From: Linyphia triangularis
Lineage: Eukaryota; Arthropoda; Arachnida; Araneae; Linyphiidae
Direction: 5' to 3'
Assembly: GCA_963978545.1 (NCBI GenBank)
Contig: OZ021722.1
Span: 111,536,827 to 111,600,826 of the forward strand
DNA: 64,000 nt
Under the pieces are notes generated by a model, which saw nothing but the letters and a program-made list of their open reading frames with translations, did no database searches and had not been told where the DNA came from. A program made the position numbers and the translations under genes. Positions 22,262 to 33,720 of this stretch are shown one piece after another; position 1 is the first letter of the stretch, and each line of letters starts with the position of its first letter.

Positions 22262-23659
22262 CTCGTTCCTTATATTCAAGAAAACTATCAATCTTTATTA
22301 TCATCTTTTAACCATTCTTCCTTCCCAAACGTGCAAACTATTGCCAGTGTTAAAAAATAGAAAGAAAAGAAAACACCCCATACCTAGTACCCCATATAGT
22401 GCTCTCCCCACTGAAGCTGAAGCGCCCCCTCCCCCCCGGGAAGTAAGTGAATGGTCTGCTGACTATTACCTAGAGCATAGACGAATGGTCAACGTTCTGC
22501 AACACCTTACATTTCTTGTTAATTATTGTTTCTTACCAAATGATTTTAACTGTAAGTGAAAACTCTAACAATATTTACGAGGTGCTTTTTTACTTTCTTC
22601 TTTTTATTGAGAAAAATAAAGTTAATAAATACTCGTTTATTTCAATGCGATAGAATACTTTCGATCATACATTCAGGTTCAGTAATTTTGAATAGTTATG
22701 TCAAAAATTAGTATAGAAAGCCATACCAAAAGATATTGTAGACATACGTTTTCAACATTTTGAAACCATTGAGAAATGTTCTTATTAAAATGAGACATTT
22801 TATAAAAGGAAAACATGCCAAGCTAATAAATTTCCATTCAAGAGAGTCGTCTCTTATAAATCTAGTGAACAATTGGATGATCAATTGGAAATTCAAATTT
22901 CAGATAAAAATGTTTTTCTTTCTTTTAAAGGTAAAATTGTATTGCTCTAAATTCAGCTGATTTTGATTTACAAAAAAATTATTCTTTATTGATTGCCATT
23001 TTGTTGGTTAAAAAGACAGAAAAAGTATATTTTTACATCAAAACCCCCCATCTCTCTAAGGGGATCTTCATTTATTCATTTAAAATTACTTTATTGCATT
23101 TCTAAATTTATAATTGATTTTATTATTTTATTTTAATTCAAAATTTTATTTTAATTTTGAGTCTTTTCCTTCGTTTCAATTTTTATCTCAAGCTGACACT
23201 GAATAGGTTCAATAACATCATTTAAAAGTTTGAAAACCTCTATTGCAAAGCATGCAATCGTTTTATAATTTTTGCATACATTGTAAAATCTATATTTTTT
23301 GTACATGAATGCACATAATTTTGTAATCAATTCTTCAAACACGTTGTTTTAATTTAATTTTTTAAAAGTATGACTGAATATGAATTAATTTCTTTAAACT
23401 TATGATATAATGGATATTCTGTTTTAATGATTGCACTGTAATTATTGTATAACTAAAATTATGGATTTTTCTTGAAGCTTTTTTTTTTCTGTAGCATTAA
23501 AATCAAAATTAAATTAAGAAAATAAAACTATACAATATAAAATAAAGCTATTCAGAAAAACATAATGAAAAGCTTTTAAGAATTGGAACGTTTTCAATAG
23601 AAAATTTACCAATAGTCAATTTTTTAACAAATAGTTCATATAAGGATTTTGTAGGGATT

Positions 23660-23816
23660 TTTTTTAGGTAGGGATTTTACGTTTTTCGGGATTATGACTT
23701 GTCGGGATTATGTCCTATTCGGGATTGTGGTCGTTCGGGATTTCGAGCCATTCGGGATTTTGGCTTGTCGGGATTCTGACTTGTCGGGATTTCGGCTTTC
23801 GGGATTTTGTCAGGAA
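23660..23816 (-). repeat. ATCCCGA minisatellite, copy 2 (arm A)
   Basis: Plus-strand units read TCGGGATT with CTTGT, CGTTC or CCATT spacers every 15-17 bp. It is the inverted counterpart of the array at 48718-48925 and sits at the edge of arm A. Confidence 0.85.
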
Positions 23817-23989
23817 CCCACTTTATAAACATGTGCAATTTTGATGAAAACCTTAATGCTAGGTCTCATGGCCATAAATAACCAGTACATAAAAATTAAA
23901 CATCTCAGCTTAATCATTTTTGGGAGTTATGCTGATCACTAACAGGCACATAAACATTTTTCTAGACCACTTTTTAACACGCTTTTATA

Positions 23990-24757
23990 AGTTTCACCTG
24001 CATGTTTGCTTGTAACCGACTTTTTTTGGCTCGATTTTGCCCTACTTTGAGCGATCACATTTGATTCAAACTCTGCACACTTATCAAAGACCGATGACAA
24101 TACAATAATTCAATAAGTTAATTCCAACCAACCAACCTTCTCCGGAATCTGAAATATTATTTTTCTTTTGATTTAGCTAAGGCATGAATTATATTTAATT
24201 ATCAATAGTTAAGTCAAATCTTTATCTTTAGTGTAGTAAAATTTTTAATTTCCGATGACAAAATAATTGAATTATAACCTAAAATTCATAAATAGTTATT
24301 TTTGCAACTAGTTTGGAAACTAATACTTTTTCAAATGAGGCAAAATGTTTATTTGATAAGTGCGATATGTTTTGTATATTATTGTTAGAACCAGTTATAA
24401 AGGACAGTAAAAACAGTGCAAGTCGAATCTGGCCGAGGTCTTTGTGATGCACCTAGGTATACAATACAATTTAAGGTAAAAAAAGTAACGTTATTTGCAA
24501 ATATTCACTTGTAAATCCCCAGTAGACCAGAATCTCTTTTTATCTTAAAACATACAATTTACTAATTTAAAAACCTTTTAATTATTGAAAAAATTTCAAA
24601 AATATTGTATTATAAAAAATACACGATTTCTAATCAGTGAAAATGTAAAAGAAAACATTGAAATTGCGAAATTATTATTTTAAATTAATGAATGAATTAT
24701 TTAGACAATGAGTTTTGTTGTTGTTGTTGTTTCTAATCTCCCTTTTGTCTGACGAAG
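23990..24757. other. AT-rich spacer, nothing recognised
   Basis: No coding or RNA signal seen. A TTGTTGTTGTTG tract at about 24718-24731 precedes the 3' end of the LINE remnant and may be its tail. Confidence 0.4.
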
Positions 24758-25430
24758 TCAGACAATATCAGTGAAGCCATTGACATTAATGAAGTCTGAC
24801 ACTAGTTGTGGACAGTTATAAATGTCCTCCCAGTCCAGTCCAAGGCAATCCAAAATGTGCTGAGGTGATGCCTGTTCTTTTTGGCATTTAGGGCAAGGAG
24901 GAAAATTTTTGCTTCCCCCGGAATATGTGAGGCCTTTAAGGTGACCACTAGCAAGTCGGGACAGACGGGTATTGGTGTGCCTATCACAAGGAAGAGATAG
25001 GGAGTGTCCTGGCTTTTTGGCTTTATACCATTCGTGAGATGGAGGTATATGCCATTTCGCTTTATTTTGAGCTATTTTCTTTGAGTATAACTCTTGATAT
25101 GTGAGTTCTTGAGTAGAGAGGACAGGGTGTTCTAGTCCCTCCTTAGCAAGAGTGTCAGCCAATTCATTTCCGTGGATGTCTACATGTGACGGGATCCACT
25201 GAAAGTGCACTTTGTGCAGTCGGGATATACTCTTGACTTTGCGTATTATGGATAGACTGGTTTTGTCTCCCACGAGGGCCCAGTTTTTAAGGTGTTGAAT
25301 GGAACTTCGGCTATCGGATAGAATCCATAAGTCTCCGTAGTTGACCTCGCCAAAGATATTCTCTAAACCCAGGTCAATTGCTATTAATTCGCTTCGAAAG
25401 ACAGAGCAGAAATCTGGATTACGTTGTTTG
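24758..25430 (-). pseudogene. LINE ORF2 3' remnant: RNase H domain
   Basis: About 220 codons open on the minus strand, with no start of its own. It begins inside RNase H (FRSELIAIDLGL, LWILSDSRSSIQHLKNW) and continues with HFQWIPSHVDIHGNELADTL, the conserved RNase H C-terminal motif. A Cys/His tail (CPKCQKEQASPQHILDCLGL) follows, then the stop at 24758. The upstream RT and endonuclease are missing. RNase H followed by a CCHC tail places it with I-superfamily LINEs. A 5'-truncated copy is normal for this class, and the TTGTTG tract just beyond the stop fits a LINE tail. It lies immediately 3' of the TDPOZ gene on the same strand. Confidence 0.8.
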
Positions 25431-25541
25431 TGTGTACAATGAGTTTTAATGTCTTCAATAACAATCCAGAAAATTTTTGGTACCTATTTAAAGTACGTTC
25501 CAAGAGGGAGTCAATACTTACAATCAGTTGTTACCCACAAT

Positions 25542-27028
25542 TCATTTTTTCATTTTCGTCAAGTACAGTTCACTAAAAATATCAACTGTTAAGTGGATAT
25601 GCTTCTTCAGCATTTTATTCCAGTCCTCCGAACCAATTATTTTGCTATGATTCGCAATTATGAAATCTTTGGTGGTCGATTTCAAATCCTGATCTTCATG
25701 AAAGTCAGAATGCACCAATATTTCACAAGCGTTGGAGGCACAAAGTCCCGCTCTCAAGATCGAACAGCTTGCGCGCTTCAACTCATCAATTGCAAATTTG
25801 TCGGCAGCAAAATACAGATTCATTGCACTTTCCCAATGCATGTTCTCTTCCATTCTGTTGAAATATACGAACAGCAACATCCTCTGGAGAGTGTCCGCGT
25901 CCACATCTGGAATCTCAGCGTCTTCCTTCACTTCAGTAGTAAACATGGCCCTGAACACTGGGGATCTGGCACTGAGGAGATTTTTATGAACAGGAAATTC
26001 TCTGCCACCAGCACGAAGGATCAAGTCACTGAGTATTCCCTCTTCATACATGCATTGCATGTCGTGCATGAATCGACTGCGGGACTCGTAGTCATACTGC
26101 ACATTATCAATTTTTGTTTCATCAACTACTTGGAAACAATGAATTTGATTATCATTGTTGCTATCTGCATCTCCAGTCCAAAAGAAGCACTCCACTTGCA
26201 TTGATAATATGCCCATTGGTAAATACAAGGTTTTATTGCTACATAGAAAACCTTTGTTTAGAAAAGATAAAAACGGCCAAATTTTTGGACTCCAAACTTT
26301 CCTCCTGGACTCAAAAGAATACCAGAAACTTTGACATTTAGATACTCTTCCTAAACTATCTATTAATGATACGTAACATACAAAATGAAGTCTCTGATAT
26401 TTCGTTGAACTGACGTCGATTTCGACTTCACCATTCTTTTCTACGACGTACTCGAATGTTAAAAACTGAGTTTTTGAATCAACTGTCTTCACATGCAAAC
26501 TTTTTCTCTGCTGAGGCTTTAGATGACAAAAATTATTGATTCTCCATACGAAACTGATTTTCTCGATTCTGGTTCGCGAAAAGCGTCTCCTGCTTCCGTA
26601 TTGAACTTCCTCCACAATCGACAGATAACGGTCAAAGTGTCAAAAGGTAAATAATCGATTTTTCTCGAAACAAACACCTCGCTTCTTTCAACAAAATGCT
26701 GGCATAACCAACTGTGACCTCTTCTAAATCCATGATTCTCAGTTTCCATCCATTTCAAAGTAGAACCCTTGTTGTCCACAATGGACAGATTGCAATCTAC
26801 AGTAATAATTTGTGTTCCATTATCCTCTGAACCACATCGTGTAAGATCCAAAGAAATATAACTATCGTCATCAGCAAGTGGATTTAAGTTAATTTTCCAT
26901 TCTGTATTATCTAGCGAATTTGACAAAAAGGCGGGACTCTTAATGACACCTTTCCAACCTACGTTTAGGTTTTCAATCGTCCAAACGAACGTTACACTAT
27001 CTCTTTCGACGTTACGTTTTCTCTTCAT
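25542..27028 (-). CDS. TDPOZ protein: double MATH, BTB, BACK-like (one frameshift)
   Basis: Likely a cullin-3 substrate adaptor of the SPOP/TDPOZ type: MATH domains bind targets and BTB binds CUL3. ATG at 27028; stop at 25542. MATH 1 (residues about 10-140) begins FVWTIENLNVGWKG. MATH 2 begins ISFVWRINNF and ends QVECFFW. BTB carries SDLILRAGGREFPVHKNLLS and RSPVFRAMF; a helical BACK-like tail follows. The two MATH halves are in different frames. The frame changes near 26550, in an A-rich stretch just before MATH 2, so a one-base indel splits a protein of about 490 residues. It is either a young pseudogene or an assembly error. There is no intron, as usual for spider TDPOZ copies. Both halves are otherwise open with all domain landmarks intact. 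This is the only likely host gene in the window. Confidence 0.82.
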
Positions 27029-28058
27029 CGAAGCGGTTTTTTTTGTTTTTTTTAAACTGAAGGAGAGTACGTGGAAGTGTGGAAGGAGACCAATCTATTT
27101 TTACAATACCTCCTGTCCGCTGTCCTGTCCTGCGTCAGCACGTCAGTAGTAGATAAAGAAAAAACAAGTTTTGCATTAGGGCTGCCAACTCTTAGATGGC
27201 TGGAATCGCCAACAGTCCATTGAAAAATCGCAAAATCTAAAGGCTAAGAAAATCGGCAACATTTTTACAAAATAGCTCATGGCTGTCAGGTCAGGCAATT
27301 ATCGAAGTCCGTTTCGAGGTTTTGTGATAATAATCTCTTTTTTTTTCAGACGAATTTCAACTTTTTTTGGCAATTGTCTGCTTTACCAGTGGTTTTCTGC
27401 TGTCTGGTGTTCGGATTATTCAGGAGTAGATAGAAGAAGACATACTTACTCATTGCACTATCATTTCCGGTTTTGTTCTCAACCATTTACTTTAAAGTGG
27501 TTTACTTTTTGTTGATTAATAGGCATCAAGTATGCAGTTGTTCATTTAGAATATGACCTATTTTTAAATTTTATTTTCATTATTCTTAATGGAAACAAGG
27601 CTTCGATATTGAAATTGTATGTTATAATTTTAAATCCTTTATTAAATCTTTTATATTAACTTCGATTATATGTGTCGATTGTGAGCAAATCTGCGGAGGC
27701 CTAATTAATCCCTTTACCGTCATCCAGTCGGGCTGAAACTTGGCAGATAGGTTTGATGACATTGACAGTGCATTCAATCAAATTTTGAGGCTGTTACTAT
27801 CACTAAATCTTTTATATTAACTTTTCACTTTTATGGAATACTAATAAACCAACTGGCCGTACTCTAAAATCGCGCCTTGGCAGGCTTTTAACCGACCATT
27901 GTTGAAACTCTTTCCTGTTGGCAATTTTTTTTTAATAATTCAATAATAAAATTATTTTGATCAGAATAAATCAATGATGAGCATAAATTCACGTCTATTT
28001 TTAATAAATAAATTTTGAAATGTACTTTGCCGCAAATTTTGCTGATAGAAATGTTTTA
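27029..28058. other. Spacer upstream of the TDPOZ gene
   Basis: About 1 kb with no gene seen. It should include the TDPOZ promoter, but no clear TATA box was found. Fragments near 27700-27790 (ACCGTCATCCAGTCGG...) recur loosely at about 28385-28460 and 28525-28560, suggesting a diverged dispersed repeat. Confidence 0.4.
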
Positions 28059-28232
28059 AGCTTGGCGTCCACTGTCGCTAAGCAGAGCAGAGCGGAGTGG
28101 ATTAGAGCCAATTACAAGGCTGCCAATGTCTACTACAGCACTAGCCTCGATGTTACAAAGGACCTTGACAGCCATGTAATTGGCTCTAATCTAATTCACT
28201 CCGCTCTGCTCTGCTCAGCGATAGTCAAGCTT
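28059..28232. mobile_element. Short foldback (MITE-like) element
   Basis: Two arms of about 64 bp, 28059-28122 and 28169-28232, are inverted copies around a 46-bp loop. Both outer ends are AAGCTT. The arms share AGCAGAGCAGAGCGGAGTG and TTAGAGCCAATTACA, with two small indels between them. Transcribed, it would form a long hairpin. No clear target-site duplication and no coding capacity. The superfamily is unknown. Confidence 0.75.
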
Positions 28233-29019
28233 TAGAGATTCGCGCTGTGTTAATGAATATAAAAATTGACAGTGCATATAAGGTATTCTTTGAAAACTCC
28301 GTTTCTATGGGTTATATTATATTAAATTCGATTTTGTGTGTGGAGTACAAAGCTGCAAAGATGATAAAAAACAAAATTAATCCACTTCCCTTCATCCAAT
28401 CGAACTGAAAATTAACAGATAGATTTGTAGTCGATGGCAAAGCATTCTATCAATTTTTGGATGCAGTAACTAAAAGGTCGCTTTTACACACGTTTCTATT
28501 GTTGGTTTTGGTGACTAATTAATTCTCTTACCGTTATCCAACTGAACGTTAACTCAAAGGTGTATTGTAAAATTAAAAAGACGAAACATTTGAAGTGCGT
28601 TTCGAATATTTCATAAATGTTTTCTTTTTTCGTACAAATAATTACTACGAAACTTAATTCGGATCTGATGGTGCTAAAAGAAATTAAAAAAACTAACGGA
28701 AGAAGCACGTAAAAGCTTGTGGTTGACACATGGAACGAGAAAAAAAATCTAATTATTATAACTATTATAAGAAGTCAACTGATTTCCAGAAAATCCTACT
28801 TTAAAAATTATTGCGCTGTTATATATCAAGTCAAAGGAACATCTTTAAGGAATTTACAGGATGTATTCTTAAATTTTATTTAAAACTAGCTGAATACCCG
28901 CACTTTACTACGAAATTTTGTCATATACATTTTAGTAATCTGAAGACATTCATGCATTTTACAATTCGGCGTTTGATCCAGTTCGAATCCCTGGAAACTG
29001 GTTTATCAAAATTATAATA

Positions 29020-29520
29020 CCTTATATATGCTTGCCTTTGTTGGTATTTGTTCCAAATGTGTGACTATATTAGAAGTGGAACATTGGTGATATTTTGGAG
29101 ATAGAAACGGTTTGACTCCTTTTAGATACTTTAAAATAGTTAATCGAGATCAGGATAGCTTATTTACCTGTGCTTGATATGGTTTCAATTTTCAGAGATG
29201 TGATAATATGGAATATCCCTCATTAGGAAGATTTAGACCCTTTTTGACCCATTAAACAGTAAATGGACAGCTTAACTCAATAACACTTGCATCGTATTTA
29301 AGAGTTGTGTCATCATTAGAAGCGTTATTCAACGTTGGACACCTGTCTTTAAAATTGGATGATCGACGTCAAATAGTTGATTTTATCTGTGCTTGCCCTT
29401 GTTGACATTTGTACAGAATTTCAGAGTTGCTATTACATTGAAAGATTCCTGAATTGGAACGATCCTTTTCCGACCTCTTAAAGTTATTTAATCGACATCG
29501 GAATAGTTGTCTTTTTGTGT
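29020..29520 (+). repeat. Degenerate tandem repeat, about 170-190 bp unit
   Basis: About three diverged units share GCTTG(C/A), TTTG(T)TG(G/A)CATTTGT, a TTAGAAG/TTGGAAC motif, GACC/CTCTT and TTAATCGA(C/G)ATC. Just upstream, at about 28887, is ACTAGCTGAATACCCGCACT, a string resembling the start of widespread arthropod repeats. Poorly conserved. Confidence 0.45.
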
Positions 29521-30383
29521 GTGTTTGTGTGACATTTGTCATGGTCAAGAGAACCTTTAACCACCCGCAGTTTGTATCATAAGGTAAGTTTTTAAGTATG
29601 GGGGGGGGGGGCATATATATATGTTTGATGGATGTATAAACCTTGATTTCTTTCAAAATGTACCTTTTTGTGATATCCACAGAATTTCCTTCTTTTTTCT
29701 TCTACTTTTATTTTCAATCGATCCATCATTTAATATTTTGAAATGATTGTCTGGACACACATGTGGCTTCTACCAACAATTTTAGCTATTTCAATAAGAT
29801 TTTCCTTTTTTTCTTTTTCTTTTTTAAATAATTTGAATAGGAATCATTACTAATTTTTCTTCGAAGAGCAATTTTCTATTTAAAAGTTTAGATTTAAGTT
29901 CGTCTAACAAATTTCATCACAAAAAAATTGGAATTGAAAAGGTTAAGAATAACAATATTTAAGATTACATTAAAATAGCAGTCAAGTTGAAAATATTTAA
30001 AGGTAAATAAACATATTTTTCACATGTGTATTCCCAATTTTTTTATTGCAAAATTTGTCTAAAAAAGTTTCAAAGCTGTGTGACTAATTTGATTTTTAAT
30101 AAATTATTATATTTTTTGTGTGTATACAAAGTAAAATGTCCATAGTTTAATGCCTCTGCAAAAAGCTTTGCTATAATTACATTTTTTGCGCATTATTCAC
30201 CATACAAAGTGCTAATGTGCTCAAAAAACGTAGTGCATTCTTAATTGTTTTAGCCACTTTATATACTTCTATAATATTTTTCTTATGAAAGAATTATAAA
30301 TACCTTTGATTGCGAAGTCGCAAAAGACAACAAAACAACCGTGAATACAAATTCAATGTCTTTGATACCAAACATTAAAAGAT
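29521..30383. other. AT-rich spacer left of the BEL element
   Basis: No gene recognised. A poly-G run lies at about 29600-29610, followed by a short AT repeat. The sequence adjoining the BEL 5' LTR (AACATTAAAAGAT) does not match that beyond the 3' LTR (ATTATTTACAC). Confidence 0.4.
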
Positions 30384-30467
30384 CAGTTCTTTTTTCCCTT
30401 GGCTGAATCTCCACAGCTCTTGGCGCCTTGGCGAACTTTTTTTCTCCGGCAACCCTGCGTGGTTGTT
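30384..30467 (+). repeat. BEL 5' LTR, left piece (ends with the MULE target site)
   Basis: 84 bp identical to the start of the 3' LTR at about 45279. It ends with GTGGTTGTT (30459-30467), the first copy of the MULE target-site duplication. Confidence 0.9.
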
Positions 30468-32661
30468 ACTAGCGCTTAGTAAATACAGGATGAGAACGTG
30501 CAGAGCACAGTCTCATCCAATCAGAAGAGACCACTGATTACGTCATAAATTGGAGTGTTTAGCTGGCAGACCGGTAGGTGGCAGCACGAAAACTTTAATT
30601 TTTTAAGAAAATATTTCGTTAAACATTATAGAAGGGTTTATTTGAAATGCGTTGGCATAACTTTATTAAATAGTTGAAAAACTTCCGGTTTTTTTTATAC
30701 ATACCTTTAAATATATAGAGATGTTTTTCCGTAACTATTTCTCACCAGTTCAAAAATTTTAAGATGTCCTAATCAACAAACGTTTCTTAGTCTATAACTT
30801 ATGAACGATCATGGATACAAAAAAAAGTTGACCTTCAGTAAGCCGAATGTTGAAAACAAATAGATGTAGATTACAAAATAGTTTAACCAAGGATTACTAC
30901 AAAACTAAACTTGTAGCTTCAAGATAATATAACCAAAGAATTTTAAAGAAATTACAAGTGTTCTTGCCCCCCAATAGATTGGAACGATTCTTTAAAGTGT
31001 TATGGCCATTGTGTAGCCCAGAGTAAAAAAAAAAAATCCTATATACCCATAGATGATGAAATCAGCAGTGGTGTAGTTTAAGAGCAGAATTTCACTACCT
31101 TTTTACAATGACTAAAATCAGTCTCTTAATGTCAAAATTCCCAATAAAATTTTTAGAATTGTTGATAGCATTTCACTACCTTTTTATTTTACACCATTCC
31201 ACACAGGTTGAAATCTCATGAATTAGTCTAGAGTGAGTGTTCACACTAAATATTCCAAACTTAACTAAAACAAGTAATTGTAATAAAAATGTATAAAATT
31301 GCACATTAATTTAAAGACTAATAAAAACATCTTGGTTCTTCACAAAAGTATAACTAGTTTTTAACATTTATCACACAACCTGTTATACTTATTAATAATT
31401 TCAATATATGTAAGCGGAGAAAGCCTGTGTACCACTTATACCTATTAATTGAAAATTGCTTTAAAAGTATTTGTGTTAAAATAGTTTAAATTATAATTAC
31501 AGTGATTTGATACCACAATTCACAGGTACAAAAAGATAATTTTGTAACTTCCATCTCCCAATATATATTTAATGAATGACTAAAATACGCAGATACTAGA
31601 TAATCATTTGTTACCCGACATGTGAACTATTAACCTGTCAACTTTAATACATTTAACAAGCAAAACTTGTGTCACTAGAATACACATTAAAAAAAGAAAA
31701 CCGTGTTCATTTATAGGATCCAATTTTATTTCCTGTTGCACAGGAATTTGAATAAGATCTTAGTTCTAATCTCGGGTACATTTCAAAACTTCCAGACGGT
31801 ATCACATAAGTGATTACAGTTATAGAAAAACACATCAAGTAACACTTTTATTTTAAATAATGCAATAGAAAAAACTTTTCTTAAAAATACAAGTAATTGA
31901 CATTCAATGCATAATTACTGTTATACATAATTCAACGTGTACATGGGTACAATTAAAATACTTAGATCCCATATAAGAATAATGAAACATAATTTTAAAA
32001 AGATGCAGGAAAAAATATATGCCTATATTTTTAAGACGCGGAAAATCTGTTTACACGCATATCATTTGCCGAATACACACTACATCATTTCAGTTGTGTT
32101 ACAATACCTATCTGTAAGAAGAGTTATTACAAGATTACTCATTTTGAGAATCTTTAGATTGCTCAGAATCTTCGTTGTACACGCTACATCCACAAGAGCA
32201 CCATTCGATCTTTCTTCACATGGTAACTTAGAATTAGGTTTGAGGAATGGTCCGGGCTCCGAAGAGTACTCCTTACACCAGACCAAATGGGGCCTTACGC
32301 AAGGAGCTGGCTATCCGCCACCTGCCAACCCGCCCGGTGGCTGATCCCCACAGCCTCCAGTTTGTGCAAGCACATGCTGGCCCGGGTACATTATATTTAC
32401 ACATCAAAACAAGTTTTTAGCACTTAAAAAATCTGTTATTTTCTAAACATCAAAATATTTTCCCTTGCAATTGCTTTAGGTTTATAACAGAAATCTAATC
32501 ACAATAAGAAATCCAAAATATCAATCAAACTAACACAATATTTACTTTGTTTATACACAGCACATTTTCAAAAAAAAATCAAAGCATTTGTATGACAACT
32601 ATGTTAGAAATTGAAAAACAATTACTGAAGCACAATGAGAAATCCAAAATATCAATAAAAC
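30468..32661 (+). repeat. MULE left terminal inverted repeat (2194 bp)
   Basis: Inverse of 37480-39673, same length, with about seven single-base differences noticed by eye. It is mostly AT-rich, except for a GC-rich island at about 32190-32390 (mirrored at about 37750-37950). An open frame of up to 135 codons (31937-32344; first ATG at 31943) occurs in both repeats because they are copies of one another. It has no recognisable domain and I do not call it a gene. Confidence 0.92.
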
Positions 32662-33720
32662 AGTGAAACTAACACAATGTTTACACAAAACACATATTCA
32701 AATATGCATGTTCTAACAATTGCTTTAGGGTTTGAAAAACAGTTACTGAAGCACAATGAGAAATACAAAATATCAATGAAACTAATATAATGTTTACACA
32801 TTACTTAATAATCAAAACTTAACAAATACAAGTAATTGTAATTAAAATGTATAAAACTGCACGTTAATTTAATACAGCTGACTCAATAAAAACATCTTGG
32901 TTCTTCATAAAAGTTTAACCACCTTTTAACATTTATCACACAACCTGTTATACTTATTAATTAATAATTTCAGTATTTGTATTAAAACTGTTTAAATTAT
33001 AATTACAGTGATTTGATACCACAATTTAGAGGTACAAAAAGATCACTTTTAAGTTTTCATTGCGTAATATTTTTGTATCAGCTATTGGCTTTACAGTTAA
33101 AGTTAATTCAATAATTCAGGATTACAATTACTTAAAATACATATTATTTTTTTCATACAAATCATTAAAAACTAATCTAAATCCACAAAACTCCAAATAA
33201 CTTTCTGTGAAAAACAATTTTAACAATAGGAAAAAATATTTCGCTTAAACTAGTATTTCTAACCCTAACTTTATTTGACAAAGAAGCTCTAACTGTAACT
33301 TTAGTTGGTTTTCATTTCGAAACCAAAACCCACAAACTTTAAAGGTTTTAGTTTGCAATTTCTAGTACCGGATGCTGTACCAAGTACTACCACAAAGTAA
33401 GTACCTTACTTCTTATACTTTGTTCCTAGAAGTTTAGCGTGACTTGAAAACTTGCGATTTTTTTTGCGATCTTCGTCAGTTTCTTTGAACGTCAGTTTGT
33501 TGGTTCCTTGATTGTTTTTCTAATTTTCTTTATTAATTATTGTTCATTAATTTATTATTAGCTTCGTAAACATTTTTTTGTTTTTTCTCTTTATAAATTC
33601 ATTTTCTGATTCGTCACCCAAAGTTGTTTAGTAGTTTGGATTTGTTGGACTACTGTTTGCTTATGTATGTATAGAGTAATTTTATTTATATCTATATGAG
33701 AATAGTTTTGTTAATTTATC
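32662..33720. other. MULE interior upstream of transposase
   Basis: Contains further subterminal repeat units (about 32662-32790) and a diverged direct copy (about 32805-33055) of a stretch of the left TIR (about 31250-31545), with a deletion of roughly 60 bp. The last 600 bp before the ATG should hold the transposase promoter. It is AT-rich, and no single TATA box stands out. Confidence 0.6.

Larger units (their letters stand above)
16447..23822 (+). repeat. Arm A of a large inverted duplication
   Basis: Colinear on the opposite strand with arm B (48708-57868). After removing insertions, each arm is about 4.1-4.2 kb. By eye, similarity is high, roughly nine bases in ten, up to sharp edges at about 16447 and 23822. 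Arm A carries two insertions absent from arm B: a palindromic LTR (17995-19044) and a hAT-like element (19997-22261). It lacks the SINE and Gypsy-3 found in arm B. No gene is recognisable in the shared sequence, which is probably an unclassified interspersed repeat or a segmental duplication. Confidence 0.85.

Noticed and set aside
22164..22559. 131-codon ORF beginning inside the hAT end
   Set aside because: It crosses the hAT boundary at 22261 and the counterpart in arm B is not open, so it is chance.
31937..32344. 135-codon open frame present in both MULE TIRs (also 37797-38204)
   Set aside because: It begins at GTG, crosses a composition boundary and has no domain. It is duplicated only because the TIRs are copies of one another. 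Kept as a note, not a gene.
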